Source of the DNA: Saprospiraceae bacterium
GTDB taxonomy: Bacteria; Bacteroidota; Bacteroidia; Chitinophagales; Saprospiraceae
NCBI GenBank assembly: GCA_020627985.1
Contig: JAHDFV010000004.1
Span: 1 to 44,365, forward strand
Length of the DNA: 44,365 nt
Direction of reading: 5' to 3'
Below, piece after piece: positions 7,823 to 17,754 of this stretch; the first letter of the stretch is position 1, and each line of letters begins with the position of its first letter. The notes beneath the pieces were generated by a model that was not told the origin of the DNA, made no database searches, and was given only the letters and a program-made list of their open reading frames with translations. The translations under genes and the position numbers were made by a program.

Positions 7823-10800
7823 TTAATGTTTCATAATTTCATTTCTTAGGTTTTCATCTAATCCTGCATACAGGATTAATTTAAATTCTTTAGGTGTAAT
7901 ATTTATATCATTTGAAAAACCAGTTCTTAAATCAGTTAAAGTCGCTTTGAGATCATATAATCGAATCACTTTCATGACTTCTTTAGCACTTTTTTTCCCA
8001 AGAGTCTCTATTTCAACTCTTATGGGTAAAGGAGTTTGATGCGACCTATAAAATAAATGAATTCCTCTTTCTCCTTTGATTATTTCATGTAAAGAATGTG
8101 CTTCAGCTGTTATCGTTTTATGAGAATGATTTACTTCAAATTGTACTTCAGCATCTTTAAAATAATCCAAAACTATTTGCATTAAAAACTTGATTTCTTT
8201 TTCTCCAGTACCTTCGATACAAGAAGAAAATCTCATGGTGACTATATCTGATTGTTCATCTAAGAAACCTTTAGCAAATAGTCCAATAAATGCCACATCT
8301 AAATAATTGTCTAAAAATTCTGAATTTAAACTATCAAATTGATCAGATGCTAATCTATAAAATTCATTTAATTCTGTTAAAGCTTGTTCTTGAAAAAGCT
8401 TATCTTTTAATAATTGCCTATAGCCTTTGGTTGAAGCAGCACTCTTTTGCATATAGCTTCCTAATCCACCACCTTTTAAACGTAAAGGAATAGCAGGACC
8501 ACCTTTGAAATAATTATCCCTGAAACCCAACATCGTATCTTTTACTTTATCTTTTATGTTGAGTAATTTATCTTTAAAATCATAATATTGCCAATCTAAA
8601 TCACTTTCGTTACTAGAAATAACAATCATTTCTTCTTTATCTTTTTGTCGATCTTCGAAAGACAGTATTTTCCGTTCTATTCGTTCTATTGTCCGTAATA
8701 AATTCCCATAGAATTTTTTACCTTTTTTCTCTTCAGGCAAATGGGGTATCCATTCTTTTTGACCTGTTGGAATAAAGTCTAATGGTGTTATTCTGGGAAT
8801 CAATTTATTATTTTCAAGGAAAATATCCATGATTACAGGCGTCTCAGAATCTGCTTGAAGCAATTGTTCTGCTGATAAAGCTGTTAGGTCTTTTTCTATT
8901 TGACGTTTAAGCGCTCTACCGCCCATTTTCTCATCAAAACCTCTTCCTGAAACCCAGGCTAAAGCTTCTTTAGAAATATTGAGGATTGTTGTTCTACGAA
9001 CGAATCCATCTCTTTTTAATAGTTCATTGATTTGCAGACGAGCAATACCTAGAATATGCTTTTGAGTCAAAGGCTGGAAAATGACAATTTTATCAATTCT
9101 ATTGATAAATTCAGGACGGAATCTATTTTCCATCGCTTTTCGATAAACTGCATCAATTTCTTTTTGATCTGGCTCAAAACCTATTCTTGAAGAAACTTGA
9201 TCTGCTCCGATATTAGATGTCATTATTATCACGGTATTAGAAAAATCTACCGTTCTTCCTAGGCTATCTGTTAATCGTCCATCATCCAAAACTTGTAAAA
9301 GTAAATCATGTACTTTGGGATGTGCTTTTTCTATTTCATCTAACAATACTATTCCGAAAGGATTATATCTTACTTTTCCAGTTAATTGACCTTCCGGATT
9401 GCTGGCATCACCAATTAATCTAGCAACTGCAGTATGATCTATAAATTCATTCATATCAAAGCGCATCAAATGATCTGCACTACCCACCATGAAATCTGAA
9501 AGAACTTTAGCTGCTTGAGTTTTACCTACTCCAGTTGGTCCAATAAACATGAAAGATCCTTTCGGTTTATTGGCATTAATTAAACGAGATTTAATTCCAT
9601 GAATGACTTCTGTTAAGGCTTTTACTGCATCTTCTTGCCCAACTAATTGCCTATTTAATTCTCGTTCAACATCATTTTCATTAAACGTGATATTTTCATC
9701 AGTAATCAAAGAAGTTAAGCCAGAATAATCTTCAAATTCTTGCTCTACTTCAGCAATATCAATGGTATTAAATTTATACTTAATTGCCATTTGATTTAAT
9801 AACTGCATCACTCCTCCAGGCAAAGCTCTTCTTTTAAAATAGTTTCTATGTATCGAAAACAATTTATAAATAGCATGTGAAGAAATTTTACATCCATATT
9901 CTACTTCTAATAATTTTCTCCTTTGTAAAACCATTTTAACAGCATCTTCCATTTCGGGTTCTGCAATTCGAATAACTCTAAATAAATCTGCAAATTTTCT
10001 ATCTTTTTCTTGTATGATTTTCCATTCTTCAGGAGAAGCAACAAGAATGGTTTGAATGATTCTTTTTTCCAAATACGGCTTTAAAACATCGCTTAAAGTC
10101 ATGTCATTTTGTGAAGATTTGCCAATCCTCAATAATGCAACTGCATTATCAAAAAATAAAATATCTGAGGATCGATCTTTGTTTTTCTTCAGTCCTTTTC
10201 TTCTGTTTTTTACATGTTTAAGAATGGCTTCGAAACGCTTTTGCCACATACCTACAATACTCATTCCAGCGATGATTCTTGTTGGGTCTACAAACCAAAC
10301 TTTTTTGAGTTTCTCTGGCTCGATCCTCTCTTTATCCCTTAAATACCTGTAAAGTGATTCATGTAAAATACTTTTTTTACCAACTCCTTCTTTTCCGACT
10401 AAAACGAATGGTGTATTTTCTGATGAAAAAATAGCTCCTCCTATTTTATCAACTAATTCTTCTCTATACCAAGCTGTCAATAATTCAGAAGGATATTTTT
10501 CATTAAGATCCTGTCCGACTTTAGCAATTTCTACACCGCCATCAAAATCAGATTGAGATCCAAAACCAGCAAAGAAAATTGATGACAAATCTTGTTCAAA
10601 TGGATATTTTTGTTCCCCTAATTTAATGGTTGTTTTAATCGATGACTTGAATTCTGTCTTATTGGCATAATAGTGATCCATGTCTAATTGATTACCTCCA
10701 TCCCATTTTTTATAATTAGATAAGGTCTTTTCAATAACTCTACTGGCTTCTTTTTCAATATTATATTTTCCATTTTCATTTTTTTGAACCTGGAACATGT

Positions 10801-11152
10801 AATTATTAAAATTGGGTAAGAAAATGTATTTCTTATTTTTTAATTCAAAAACGACATAAGAAAACAAACCTTTTACATATTGTTTACCAATATTAAATTC
10901 AAATTGTTTTAAGACATATTTTAATTCAGGATGAAATCTAAACCATAAATAATTGGGTAGATTGGGCCTTGTTAAGGTAAAGTTTTGAAAATAATATTTG
11001 AGTTCTTGTTTAAAAGTAGATTCCGCTTTTTCAAATCTTCGGTGTGTAACAATAGGAAATGAGAAAAATAGTGGTCGAATCTGATAATGTAGTTTCCCTT
11101 CTATTTTTACTTGCTGTACAATGACAGGCACATCCATTGTTATTTGGCTCAT
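7823..11152 (-). CDS. ClpA/ClpB-type two-domain AAA+ protein with degenerate first ATPase domain
   Basis: Length 1109 residues. Residues 1-240 are a unique N-terminal region that does not look like the Clp N-domain. The first AAA domain (about 245-480) lines up with ClpB D1 but its Walker A is GKEGVGKKS (253-261, Thr replaced by Lys), its Walker B is ILFFDN (Asn336 in place of the catalytic Glu), and the RRF arginine-finger stretch reads DLF. The second AAA domain (about 495-790) has intact Walker A GPTGVGKTQ (538-546), Walker B VLLDEIEKAHP (Asp605, Glu606), sensor-1 TSNIG and sensor-2 GGRALKR. The GYVGY pore loop expected after RLIG is missing (GDASNPEGQ is there instead). The last 300 residues are an added part with a helical stretch and a tail that faintly recalls the release-factor PCRF fold. 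Likely an ATP-driven remodelling factor, with ATP turnover only in D2. It should not be named clpB, clpA or clpC; partner unknown. It converges with the YdcF-like gene and diverges from the TraB gene. Confidence 0.85.
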   Translation of the reverse strand: MSQITMDVPVIVQQVKIEGKLHYQIRPLFFSFPIVTHRRFEKAESTFKQELKYYFQNFTLTRPNLPNYLWFRFHPELKYVLKQFEFNIGKQYVKGLFSYVVFELKNKKYIFLPNFNNYMFQVQKNENGKYNIEKEASRVIEKTLSNYKKWDGGNQLDMDHYYANKTEFKSSIKTTIKLGEQKYPFEQDLSSIFFAGFGSQSDFDGGVEIAKVGQDLNEKYPSELLTAWYREELVDKIGGAIFSSENTPFVLVGKEGVGKKSILHESLYRYLRDKERIEPEKLKKVWFVDPTRIIAGMSIVGMWQKRFEAILKHVKNRRKGLKKNKDRSSDILFFDNAVALLRIGKSSQNDMTLSDVLKPYLEKRIIQTILVASPEEWKIIQEKDRKFADLFRVIRIAEPEMEDAVKMVLQRRKLLEVEYGCKISSHAIYKLFSIHRNYFKRRALPGGVMQLLNQMAIKYKFNTIDIAEVEQEFEDYSGLTSLITDENITFNENDVERELNRQLVGQEDAVKALTEVIHGIKSRLINANKPKGSFMFIGPTGVGKTQAAKVLSDFMVGSADHLMRFDMNEFIDHTAVARLIGDASNPEGQLTGKVRYNPFGIVLLDEIEKAHPKVHDLLLQVLDDGRLTDSLGRTVDFSNTVIIMTSNIGADQVSSRIGFEPDQKEIDAVYRKAMENRFRPEFINRIDKIVIFQPLTQKHILGIARLQINELLKRDGFVRRTTILNISKEALAWVSGRGFDEKMGGRALKRQIEKDLTALSAEQLLQADSETPVIMDIFLENNKLIPRITPLDFIPTGQKEWIPHLPEEKKGKKFYGNLLRTIERIERKILSFEDRQKDKEEMIVISSNESDLDWQYYDFKDKLLNIKDKVKDTMLGFRDNYFKGGPAIPLRLKGGGLGSYMQKSAASTKGYRQLLKDKLFQEQALTELNEFYRLASDQFDSLNSEFLDNYLDVAFIGLFAKGFLDEQSDIVTMRFSSCIEGTGEKEIKFLMQIVLDYFKDAEVQFEVNHSHKTITAEAHSLHEIIKGERGIHLFYRSHQTPLPIRVEIETLGKKSAKEVMKVIRLYDLKATLTDLRTGFSNDINITPKEFKLILYAGLDENLRNEIMKH

Positions 11153-11335
11153 CTAGTCTTTTATTTAAAAAAAGAGGGGAAATTAATAAAAAACAATAAT
11201 GAATTAAACTAATTCAACGTTTCTCTTTTTATAAGATTGGACTAACTTTAGACATTCATTTGAATTTTATCGTTTATTCTACTTTTTAATTGTAATTATA
11301 AAGACTCCTATTAACAGCGTACATAACTATATTTT

Positions 11336-14300
11336 ATGAGAAATTTTTTGTTCTTCCTGCTTTTAATTCTTCCCTGTATTCTCATTGCTCAAGAAGAAAA
11401 AGAAGCCCCTAAATATCAAAGTTTATTTTGGAAAATAGAAGGTAAAGGTATGTCTGCCCCATCCTATTTATATGGCACTATGCATGTGAGTCATAAAATT
11501 GCTTATCATTTGAATGATGAATTCTATGAAGCAATACAAAAAGTGGATCAAATTGCATTAGAAACAAATCCTGACGATTGGATGGATCAGATGATTGAAA
11601 ATAATAAAGGAGGTTATAGACAGAATGAACCGTTATATGATTTTTTTGTACCCTCTTTTATAGAAAAAGAAAATTTCAAATACATCTTAAAACAAAATAA
11701 TGATATTGTAAATGGTATCCTTTATAGAAATAGTGATGCACAGCAGAATTATCAGGAAGAAACGTATTTAGATATGTTCATTTATCAAGCTGGGGGCAAA
11801 TTAGGAAAACCAGTCCTTGCGTTAGAAGATTTAGAAGAAGCAGATGAGTTAGTTCAAAAAGCAAGTTTAAATTCTTATGATCCTAAAAGAGAATATTCTT
11901 CTTGGCTTAAAAAGAAGTTACAAGAAAAAGGGATTGTACAATTAATAGAAGAAGCATATCGAGATAAAAATTTAGATTTAATTGATTCTTTGAATTTTAG
12001 TTATTATCCAGAAAAATATAATCAATATATGCTGTATCAAAGAAACAGAAATATTGTTAATGCAATGGATACTGTCATGAAAAAAGGGACAGTATTTGTT
12101 GGAATTGGGGCAGCACATTTACCAGGAGAAAATGGAGTAATCGAGTATCTAAGAAACGAAGGATATACGGTTTCAGCTATCGAAGGAGATTTAACAAAAA
12201 AAGGAATTCAAATAAAAGAAAAATTAGAGAATAATTTTAAAAACAGAACTCACCTACCCTACACCACGAATGATAATTTTATTTCTCTGGAATTACCTGA
12301 TCAACTTTATGAGTTTAATTATAATGGAAATTCAGTAGGGCTGAGTATGGATATTACAAATGGCGCATATTTTTTAATTTTTAGAACGAGTAAATATTCT
12401 AATATATCTAAAGAAAAATTCGGTCTTGAAGAAATTGATGAAATGCTTTATGAAAATATTCCTGGAAAAATTGAACAGCAAAACAATATTACTTTTCAAG
12501 GATATCCTGCATTAGAAATAATTAATAAAACTAAGAGTGGAGAATATCAAAAATATTTAATTGTTGAAACACCATTAGAGATTATTACTTTTAAATTAGG
12601 AGGCAAAAAAGAATATGCTAAAACTTACGATAGTAAATTTTTTAAGCCTTTAAAGTTAAATCGTCAAAATAAAGCACTACAAAAAGTACAACCATTTTAT
12701 GGTTCTTTTTCAGTTGAAATGCCTGGCAGTCCGATATTATCTGGGAATAACGAATCTTCTTCGTTAGGGAATATGGTCGAAATTCAATCTATGGATAAAA
12801 ATAATGGTTATTATTTTGCAAAAGAATTGGTATATAATGATTTCAGATATATTGAAGAAGATGAATTTGAAGTTGAATATATTCATAGAATTTGGTATGA
12901 AAATATAGATACCAGTTTTCAAAAAATTGAAACTTTTCCTTATTCGAATGAAATATCTGCTCCTCATTCTTTTTCTAATTCTTCAACTCCTGATGGAAAA
13001 GATATTCGACTTTTTAGTATCAAAAAAGGTCCTCGATATTATTTATTAGGCACCGTCAATGTTGATAGTCTTTCTTCTGAAAAATATTTTTCTTCTTTAG
13101 AATTTATTCCTTATGTACATGAAGATGAATCTTATGAAATAAAAAATGATACCAGTTTATTTTATTCAGTTGTTTCTTCTGTAGAAGCACCTCCTTATGT
13201 AGATTATTATGGTGCTCGTAAAGATGAAGATACAATATTAGCTAAATATCAAAATGCGACGTATAAAACGCCTTATAAAGAATTAATAAATGTTTCTTAT
13301 AACAAGTATCATAGTTATTATGAAATAGAACATGTTGACTCTATTTGGAATAGAATTCAACGTAGATGGACTTCGTATGATTATATACTTAGTGATCAAA
13401 AAGAAGGAATAAATGAAGAAGGGCAACCTTATTTTTCTATGAATATATCAAGAGAAAATTCTCAAAAAATTATTCATAATTATTATTGTCTAAATTACGG
13501 TGTCATGTATTTAATACAATATGATTCGTATAAAGATGCTCCTCCTTCTGCTTTTATAGATACTTTTTTTAATACATTCCAGTTAGTAGATACTCTAATT
13601 GGGAGAAGTCCTTTACATACTAAATCTCAATTGTTTTTTGACAATATATACAGTACAGATAGTTTAACTCGAGATCAAGCTTTAAAATCTTATAAATATA
13701 TAGATTTTAAAGCTGAGCATGTTTCTTCATTAATGAAAGTGATTCAAGATTTTGATTTTGAAGAAAAAGAGTTAAATATAAAAATTGGTATATTAGAAAA
13801 ACTCGGGCAAATAGAAGACAAAAGAGTTTTTCCTTTTTTAAAGAATTTATATTCGCAATCTGAAGATAATAGTTTGATACAATTAGAGGTAATTTATGCC
13901 TTGATTAAAAATCCGAATACGCAGAATTATAAATCAATTTTAGATTTATTAAAAACGGATATTCCATTATCATCTGAACGAACGATATATAATACTTTTT
14001 CCCCTTTAATGGATTCATTGGCTATTCCACATGCAAGTGTCATGTTTCCTGATTTACTTGAATATTCATCTATAAGTGAATATAAAACATGGATATATCA
14101 ATTAGCTACTAAATTAAAAAACAAAGGATATTTAAAAACTAAAATTTTAAAAAAATACAAGCAATTTTTAATTAATGAATTAACTATAGAATACAAACGT
14201 CAAAAAACTAAAGACATTAATAAAAAGGCGAATAATAGTTATAATTATTATTCAAGTAATAATCAATCTTCTTTATTAGATGAATACATTTCATTATTAG

Positions 14301-14902
14301 CTCCCTTTCATTCTGATCCAGAAATTAAAAAATTATTTAACAAAATAAAGACCTTAGAGAATGCTAGAGTTAAATCTATTTTAATTGCTCAATTAGCAAA
14401 GCACAATGGTGATTTAGATGAAACGTTGGTTCAATCTTTAGCAAGTAATCCTAAGACGAGATATGATTTTTATTCCAGCTTAAAGAAATTGAATCAAATT
14501 CAAAAGTTCCCAGAAGCATTTAAAAATCAACAAGCCATAGCCGAAGGATATTTAATAAAGGATTCTGGTTATCCTAAAATAGATAGCACTCAATTTTATA
14601 AAAAGATAATCATTCCTGAAAAGAAAAATGATTATGTCATTTATTTCTTTAAAACATTAAAGAAAGAGGATAATATTTCCGATAGCAAGAAAGAAATTAA
14701 TGAAGATGATTGGGGAATCCAATATATCGCTTATAAAGTTAAAGATCAGGAAATCATTACAAAAGATTATTATGATAAGTCGTCTTATGAAGAAATGGAT
14801 TTTGAAGATAAAAAAGAATTAAAAAAATACTTTAAAGAAATAAAGGATAAAATAAAATATAAGAAAAGGAAAAGGATTGGTTATTCTTACCCTTCTTATT
14901 AA
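11336..14902 (+). CDS. TraB/GumN family protein with long C-terminal extension
   Basis: A 1188-residue protein. A signal peptide (RNFLFFLLLILPCILIAQ) precedes a TraB/PrgY/GumN domain at about 27-290. Its motifs are SYLYGTMHVSHK (the GxxH site), QIALETNPD, and the closing FVGIGAAHLPGENGV. Family members are proposed metal-dependent proteases or pheromone-shutdown factors related to animal Tiki. Bacterial versions are usually only about 300 residues long, so the remaining 900 residues are unusual. In the extension, two or three domains of about 170 residues (about 315-440, 455-620 and 640-760) share a plan of F.GYPALEI.. and YYLLGTV-like strands. Residues about 775-1060 look like an alpha-solenoid (LEKLGQIEDKRVFPFLKNLY). 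The last 40 residues are strongly basic (KKRKRIGYSYPSY). Codon use is even more AT-rich than its neighbours. The start is the ATG directly before the signal peptide. Probably periplasmic or surface exposed; substrate unknown. Confidence 0.8.
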   Translation: MRNFLFFLLLILPCILIAQEEKEAPKYQSLFWKIEGKGMSAPSYLYGTMHVSHKIAYHLNDEFYEAIQKVDQIALETNPDDWMDQMIENNKGGYRQNEPLYDFFVPSFIEKENFKYILKQNNDIVNGILYRNSDAQQNYQEETYLDMFIYQAGGKLGKPVLALEDLEEADELVQKASLNSYDPKREYSSWLKKKLQEKGIVQLIEEAYRDKNLDLIDSLNFSYYPEKYNQYMLYQRNRNIVNAMDTVMKKGTVFVGIGAAHLPGENGVIEYLRNEGYTVSAIEGDLTKKGIQIKEKLENNFKNRTHLPYTTNDNFISLELPDQLYEFNYNGNSVGLSMDITNGAYFLIFRTSKYSNISKEKFGLEEIDEMLYENIPGKIEQQNNITFQGYPALEIINKTKSGEYQKYLIVETPLEIITFKLGGKKEYAKTYDSKFFKPLKLNRQNKALQKVQPFYGSFSVEMPGSPILSGNNESSSLGNMVEIQSMDKNNGYYFAKELVYNDFRYIEEDEFEVEYIHRIWYENIDTSFQKIETFPYSNEISAPHSFSNSSTPDGKDIRLFSIKKGPRYYLLGTVNVDSLSSEKYFSSLEFIPYVHEDESYEIKNDTSLFYSVVSSVEAPPYVDYYGARKDEDTILAKYQNATYKTPYKELINVSYNKYHSYYEIEHVDSIWNRIQRRWTSYDYILSDQKEGINEEGQPYFSMNISRENSQKIIHNYYCLNYGVMYLIQYDSYKDAPPSAFIDTFFNTFQLVDTLIGRSPLHTKSQLFFDNIYSTDSLTRDQALKSYKYIDFKAEHVSSLMKVIQDFDFEEKELNIKIGILEKLGQIEDKRVFPFLKNLYSQSEDNSLIQLEVIYALIKNPNTQNYKSILDLLKTDIPLSSERTIYNTFSPLMDSLAIPHASVMFPDLLEYSSISEYKTWIYQLATKLKNKGYLKTKILKKYKQFLINELTIEYKRQKTKDINKKANNSYNYYSSNNQSSLLDEYISLLAPFHSDPEIKKLFNKIKTLENARVKSILIAQLAKHNGDLDETLVQSLASNPKTRYDFYSSLKKLNQIQKFPEAFKNQQAIAEGYLIKDSGYPKIDSTQFYKKIIIPEKKNDYVIYFFKTLKKEDNISDSKKEINEDDWGIQYIAYKVKDQEIITKDYYDKSSYEEMDFEDKKELKKYFKEIKDKIKYKKRKRIGYSYPSY

Positions 14903-14939
14903 TGAAATGATTTAAGAGATTAATTCTGGTTTTCTTTAT

Positions 14940-14969
14940 AAAAGTCATCCTATTTCAAGGATGGCTTTT
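14940..14969 (+). terminator. Terminator after the TraB/GumN gene
   Basis: Twelve-base arms 14940-14951 and 14958-14969 (AAAAGTCATCCT / AGGATGGCTTTT, one G-T pair) with a 6-base loop, followed by a T-rich stretch. It separates the TraB gene from radC. Confidence 0.75.
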
Positions 14970-15053
14970 ATGTTTTATTAAAGACTTAAAGAAAAAAATT
15001 ATGAAATTTTATGGAATCTAGATTCTTTTTTCGTCTATGTACTAAAATAGAAG

Positions 15054-15758
15054 ATGAAAAAGTCATATCAAAAATTGAATACAGGGATCAAATTTTGGGC
15101 TGAAGAAGATCGTCCTAGAGAAAAATTACTTTTAAAAGGGAAGTTAAGCTTAAGTGATGCTGAATTACTTGCTATTTTAATTGGCTCAGGATCTAGAGAA
15201 GAAACTGCCGTGAGTCTATCTCAAAAGATATTGCAATCACAAGAGAATAGTCTTCACCAATTAGGCAAAAGCTCCGTTAGTGATTTACAACAATTTAAAG
15301 GAATTGGTGAAGCAAAAGCTATATCAATTGTAGCAGCAATGGAATTGGGAAGGAGACGGCAATTATCTCCTATAAAAGATAAACCTCAAATCCGATCTAG
15401 TAAAGATGCTTATCAGGTTTTAGCTCCAATAATTTCAGATTTACCACATGAAGAATTTTGGATATTATTATTAAATCGGGCAAACAAAGTAATCGGAAGA
15501 GAACGTGTAAGTATAGGTGGTGTAGCAGGAACTGTGGTGGACGCTAAAATAATTTTTAGAAAAGCACTATCTTCTCTGGCCTGCGGAATAATACTTTGCC
15601 ACAATCATCCATCAGGAAGTTTACATCCAAGTCAAGCTGATTTAGATATCACACAAAAATTAAAAAAAGCTGGTCAAAACTTGGAAATCAATGTTTTAGA
15701 TCATTTAATTATTTCAGAAATGGGATATTTTAGTTTTGCAGACGAAGGGAAGTTATAA
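15054..15758 (+). CDS. radC: RadC-family JAB/MPN-type protein
   Basis: The product is 234 residues, the normal RadC length. An N-terminal helix-hairpin-helix-like half contains SDAELLAILIGSG and LQQFKGIGEAKA. The C-terminal half is the JAB1/MPN-like metalloprotease fold with the zinc-site signature HNHPSGSLHPSQADLDIT. RadC was once thought to be a repair protein, but its true function is unresolved; it is widespread and often sits near mobile or competence genes. It is followed 49 bases later by the ABC exporter gene on the same strand. The start ATG is followed by KKSYQKLNTGIKFWAEEDRPREK, matching the conserved family start, where W..DRPREKL is typical. Confidence 0.95.
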   Translation: MKKSYQKLNTGIKFWAEEDRPREKLLLKGKLSLSDAELLAILIGSGSREETAVSLSQKILQSQENSLHQLGKSSVSDLQQFKGIGEAKAISIVAAMELGRRRQLSPIKDKPQIRSSKDAYQVLAPIISDLPHEEFWILLLNRANKVIGRERVSIGGVAGTVVDAKIIFRKALSSLACGIILCHNHPSGSLHPSQADLDITQKLKKAGQNLEINVLDHLIISEMGYFSFADEGKL

Positions 15759-15773
15759 ACTAGAGAAAAGAAG

Positions 15774-15781
15774 TATCTTTG
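15774..15781 (+). promoter_or_regulatory. Candidate -7 element TATCTTTG
   Basis: Exact match to TAnnTTTG in the radC to ABC exporter gap, 26 bases before the ATG at 15808. A TTTG occurs at 15735-15738 but is too far upstream for a normal -33, so the element may be weak or the gene may also be read from the radC promoter. Confidence 0.4.
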
Positions 15782-15807
15782 TTGCTCGAACATTCCGATA
15801 GAATTGT

Positions 15808-17585
15808 ATGTTTGAACAAGGTATGGATAAAACAGAAAACAGTACAAAATTCGATATTGTCTTGTTGAAGAGAGTAATTCAACTCGCTAAACCGTATCGT
15901 TTTATTTTTATCACTACTGCCCTATTGGCAATATTCCTTGCACCTGTTTCTGTCTTAAGACCTTACCTTATACAATACACTGTTGATCATCATGTATTAG
16001 ATTTTAATTATAATGGTTTAGTTAAAATGATTTTTATTTTAATAGGCGTTTTGTTTTTACAAGCGTTTATGAGATACTCTTTTATTTTTTCTGCGAATCT
16101 TTTAGGACAATCTGTAATCAAGGATTTAAGAGTTAAAGTTTTTCAACACATTTCTCGTTTTAATTTAAAATATTTTGATCACACTCCTGTGGGACGATCA
16201 ACAACAAGAACCATTAGTGATATTGAAACCATTAATAATATATTTAGCAATGGTGTGATTACGATTATTGCTGATGTTTTGACTTTGATTGTTATACTTT
16301 TTGTGATGTTTACAACGAGCTGGAAATTAACGGCTATTTGTTTGACCACTATTCCCTTACTCATAATTGCGACATATATTTTCAAGGAAAAAGTAAAATC
16401 TGCATTCGAAATTGTAAGAACACAGATCTCGAATATGAATGCCTTTCTGCAAGAAAGGATTACTGGAATGCGAATTGTTCAAATTTTTAATGCGGAAGAA
16501 AAAGAGCTTAAAAATTTCAATGAGATTAATCAAGAATATACTAATGCCAATATAAATACCATTTTATATTATTCCATCTTTTTTCCCGTTGTCGAAATTT
16601 TATCTGCTTCATCTTTAGGATTAATGGTTTGGTGGGGAGCAAAAGGTGTTTTAAGTAACGAAGTATCTTTGGGAGTCTTAATTGCTTTTCCGATTTATCT
16701 GGGAATGTTATTTCGGCCAATCAGAATGTTAGCGGATAAATTTAATACTCTTCAAATGGGGCTTGTCGCTTCTAATCGAGTTTTTAATGTTTTAGACAAC
16801 CAATCTTTCATTAAGAATGAAGGAAAAATTCAACCATCATCCCTAGAAGGACATATTAAATTTGAAGATGTAGATTTTGCTTATGATGATGAGAATTACG
16901 TTTTAAAGAATATTAATTTTGAATTAAAAGCTGGAGAAACTATGGCAATTGTGGGTAGTACTGGCTCTGGAAAAACCACGATTATTAATATTTTAAATCG
17001 TTTTTATGAAATTAATAATGGAATTATAAAAATAGATAGTACTCCCATTCAAGAATACGAACTCTTTGCTATGAGAAAACGATTAGCAATGGTTTTACAA
17101 GATGTATTTCTCTTTTCTGGCTCTGTTTTAGAAAATATAACATTAAGAGATCATTCTATTACTAAAAAACAAGTCATTGCCTCAGCTAAATTAATTGGTG
17201 CTCATGAATTTATAGAAAAATTACCGAATGGTTATGAATACCAAGTCATGGAAAGAGGTGCTACTTTATCTATGGGGCAACGACAATTAATCTCATTCGT
17301 TAGAGCCTTAGTTTTGATCCAGACATCTTAATTCTTGATGAAGCTACTTCATCTATAGATCCTGAAACTGAAGCTATTATTCAATATGCTATAGAGCGTT
17401 TAATTGAGAAAAGGACTTCTATTATTATTGCCCATCGCTTATCTACGATTCGACATGCAGACACCATAATGGTTCTAGATAAAGGCCAAATTAAAGAAAT
17501 GGGTAATCATGAATCACTTCTTCAAATTAACGATGGTCATTATAGAGAACTCTATGAAATGCAATTTGATAAGGTTAACCCATAA
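15808..17585 (+). pseudogene. ABC exporter (MsbA-like, membrane domain fused to ATPase), frameshifted
   Basis: The first frame gives 507 residues: six membrane segments (about 30-330, ABC type-1 exporter fold), then the ATPase with Walker A VGSTGSGKTTI, a Q-loop MVLQDVFLFSGS and the signature LSMGQRQL. It ends abruptly at a TAA (17329-17331) just before the Walker B. The rest continues in another frame to the TAA at 17583-17585: [15 protein letters not shown] (Walker B and D-loop), [10 protein letters not shown] (H-loop), and a normal tail. The break is at the four T residues 17312-17315. One extra T would restore ALVFDPDIL and a protein of about 592 residues, the usual size of MsbA-type half transporters that export lipids or drugs. 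Because both halves are otherwise intact, the cause is either a recent mutation or a homopolymer sequencing error. The lost part contains the catalytic Walker B, so the 507-residue form could not hydrolyse ATP. Confidence 0.85.
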
Positions 17586-17655
17586 TTAATGACAATTAAT
17601 GTCACAAAGTGTAAGAATTAAACAATTTTGGCTACAATTAAATATATAGATTATA

Positions 17656-17663
17656 TATATTTG
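17656..17663 (+). promoter_or_regulatory. Candidate -7 element TATATTTG
   Basis: Matches TAnnTTTG in the 169-base gap before the endonuclease gene. A TTTG at 17627-17630 could be the -33, but the gap of 25 bases is longer than usual. The implied leader is about 85 bases. Nothing else obvious is in this gap apart from a short TGACA...TGTCA dyad at about 17590-17604, right after the ABC exporter stop. Confidence 0.35.
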
Positions 17664-17754
17664 TCTCCCTCCAAAAAATTAAGATTCATTCATATACAAG
17701 TATTTTAAGATTCAGCAAATCTTTGATGCTTTATTTATCACAAAATAATTTTTC

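Noticed and set aside
7823-11152. Naming the AAA+ protein clpB or clpV (T6SS)
   Set aside because: N-domain, D1 catalytic residues and pore loops differ, and no T6SS or disaggregase partner genes are near.
17300-17340. Programmed -1 frameshift in the ABC exporter
   Set aside because: No canonical slippery heptamer and no downstream stimulatory stem could be shown; ABC exporters do not use this. A single T deletion is simpler.
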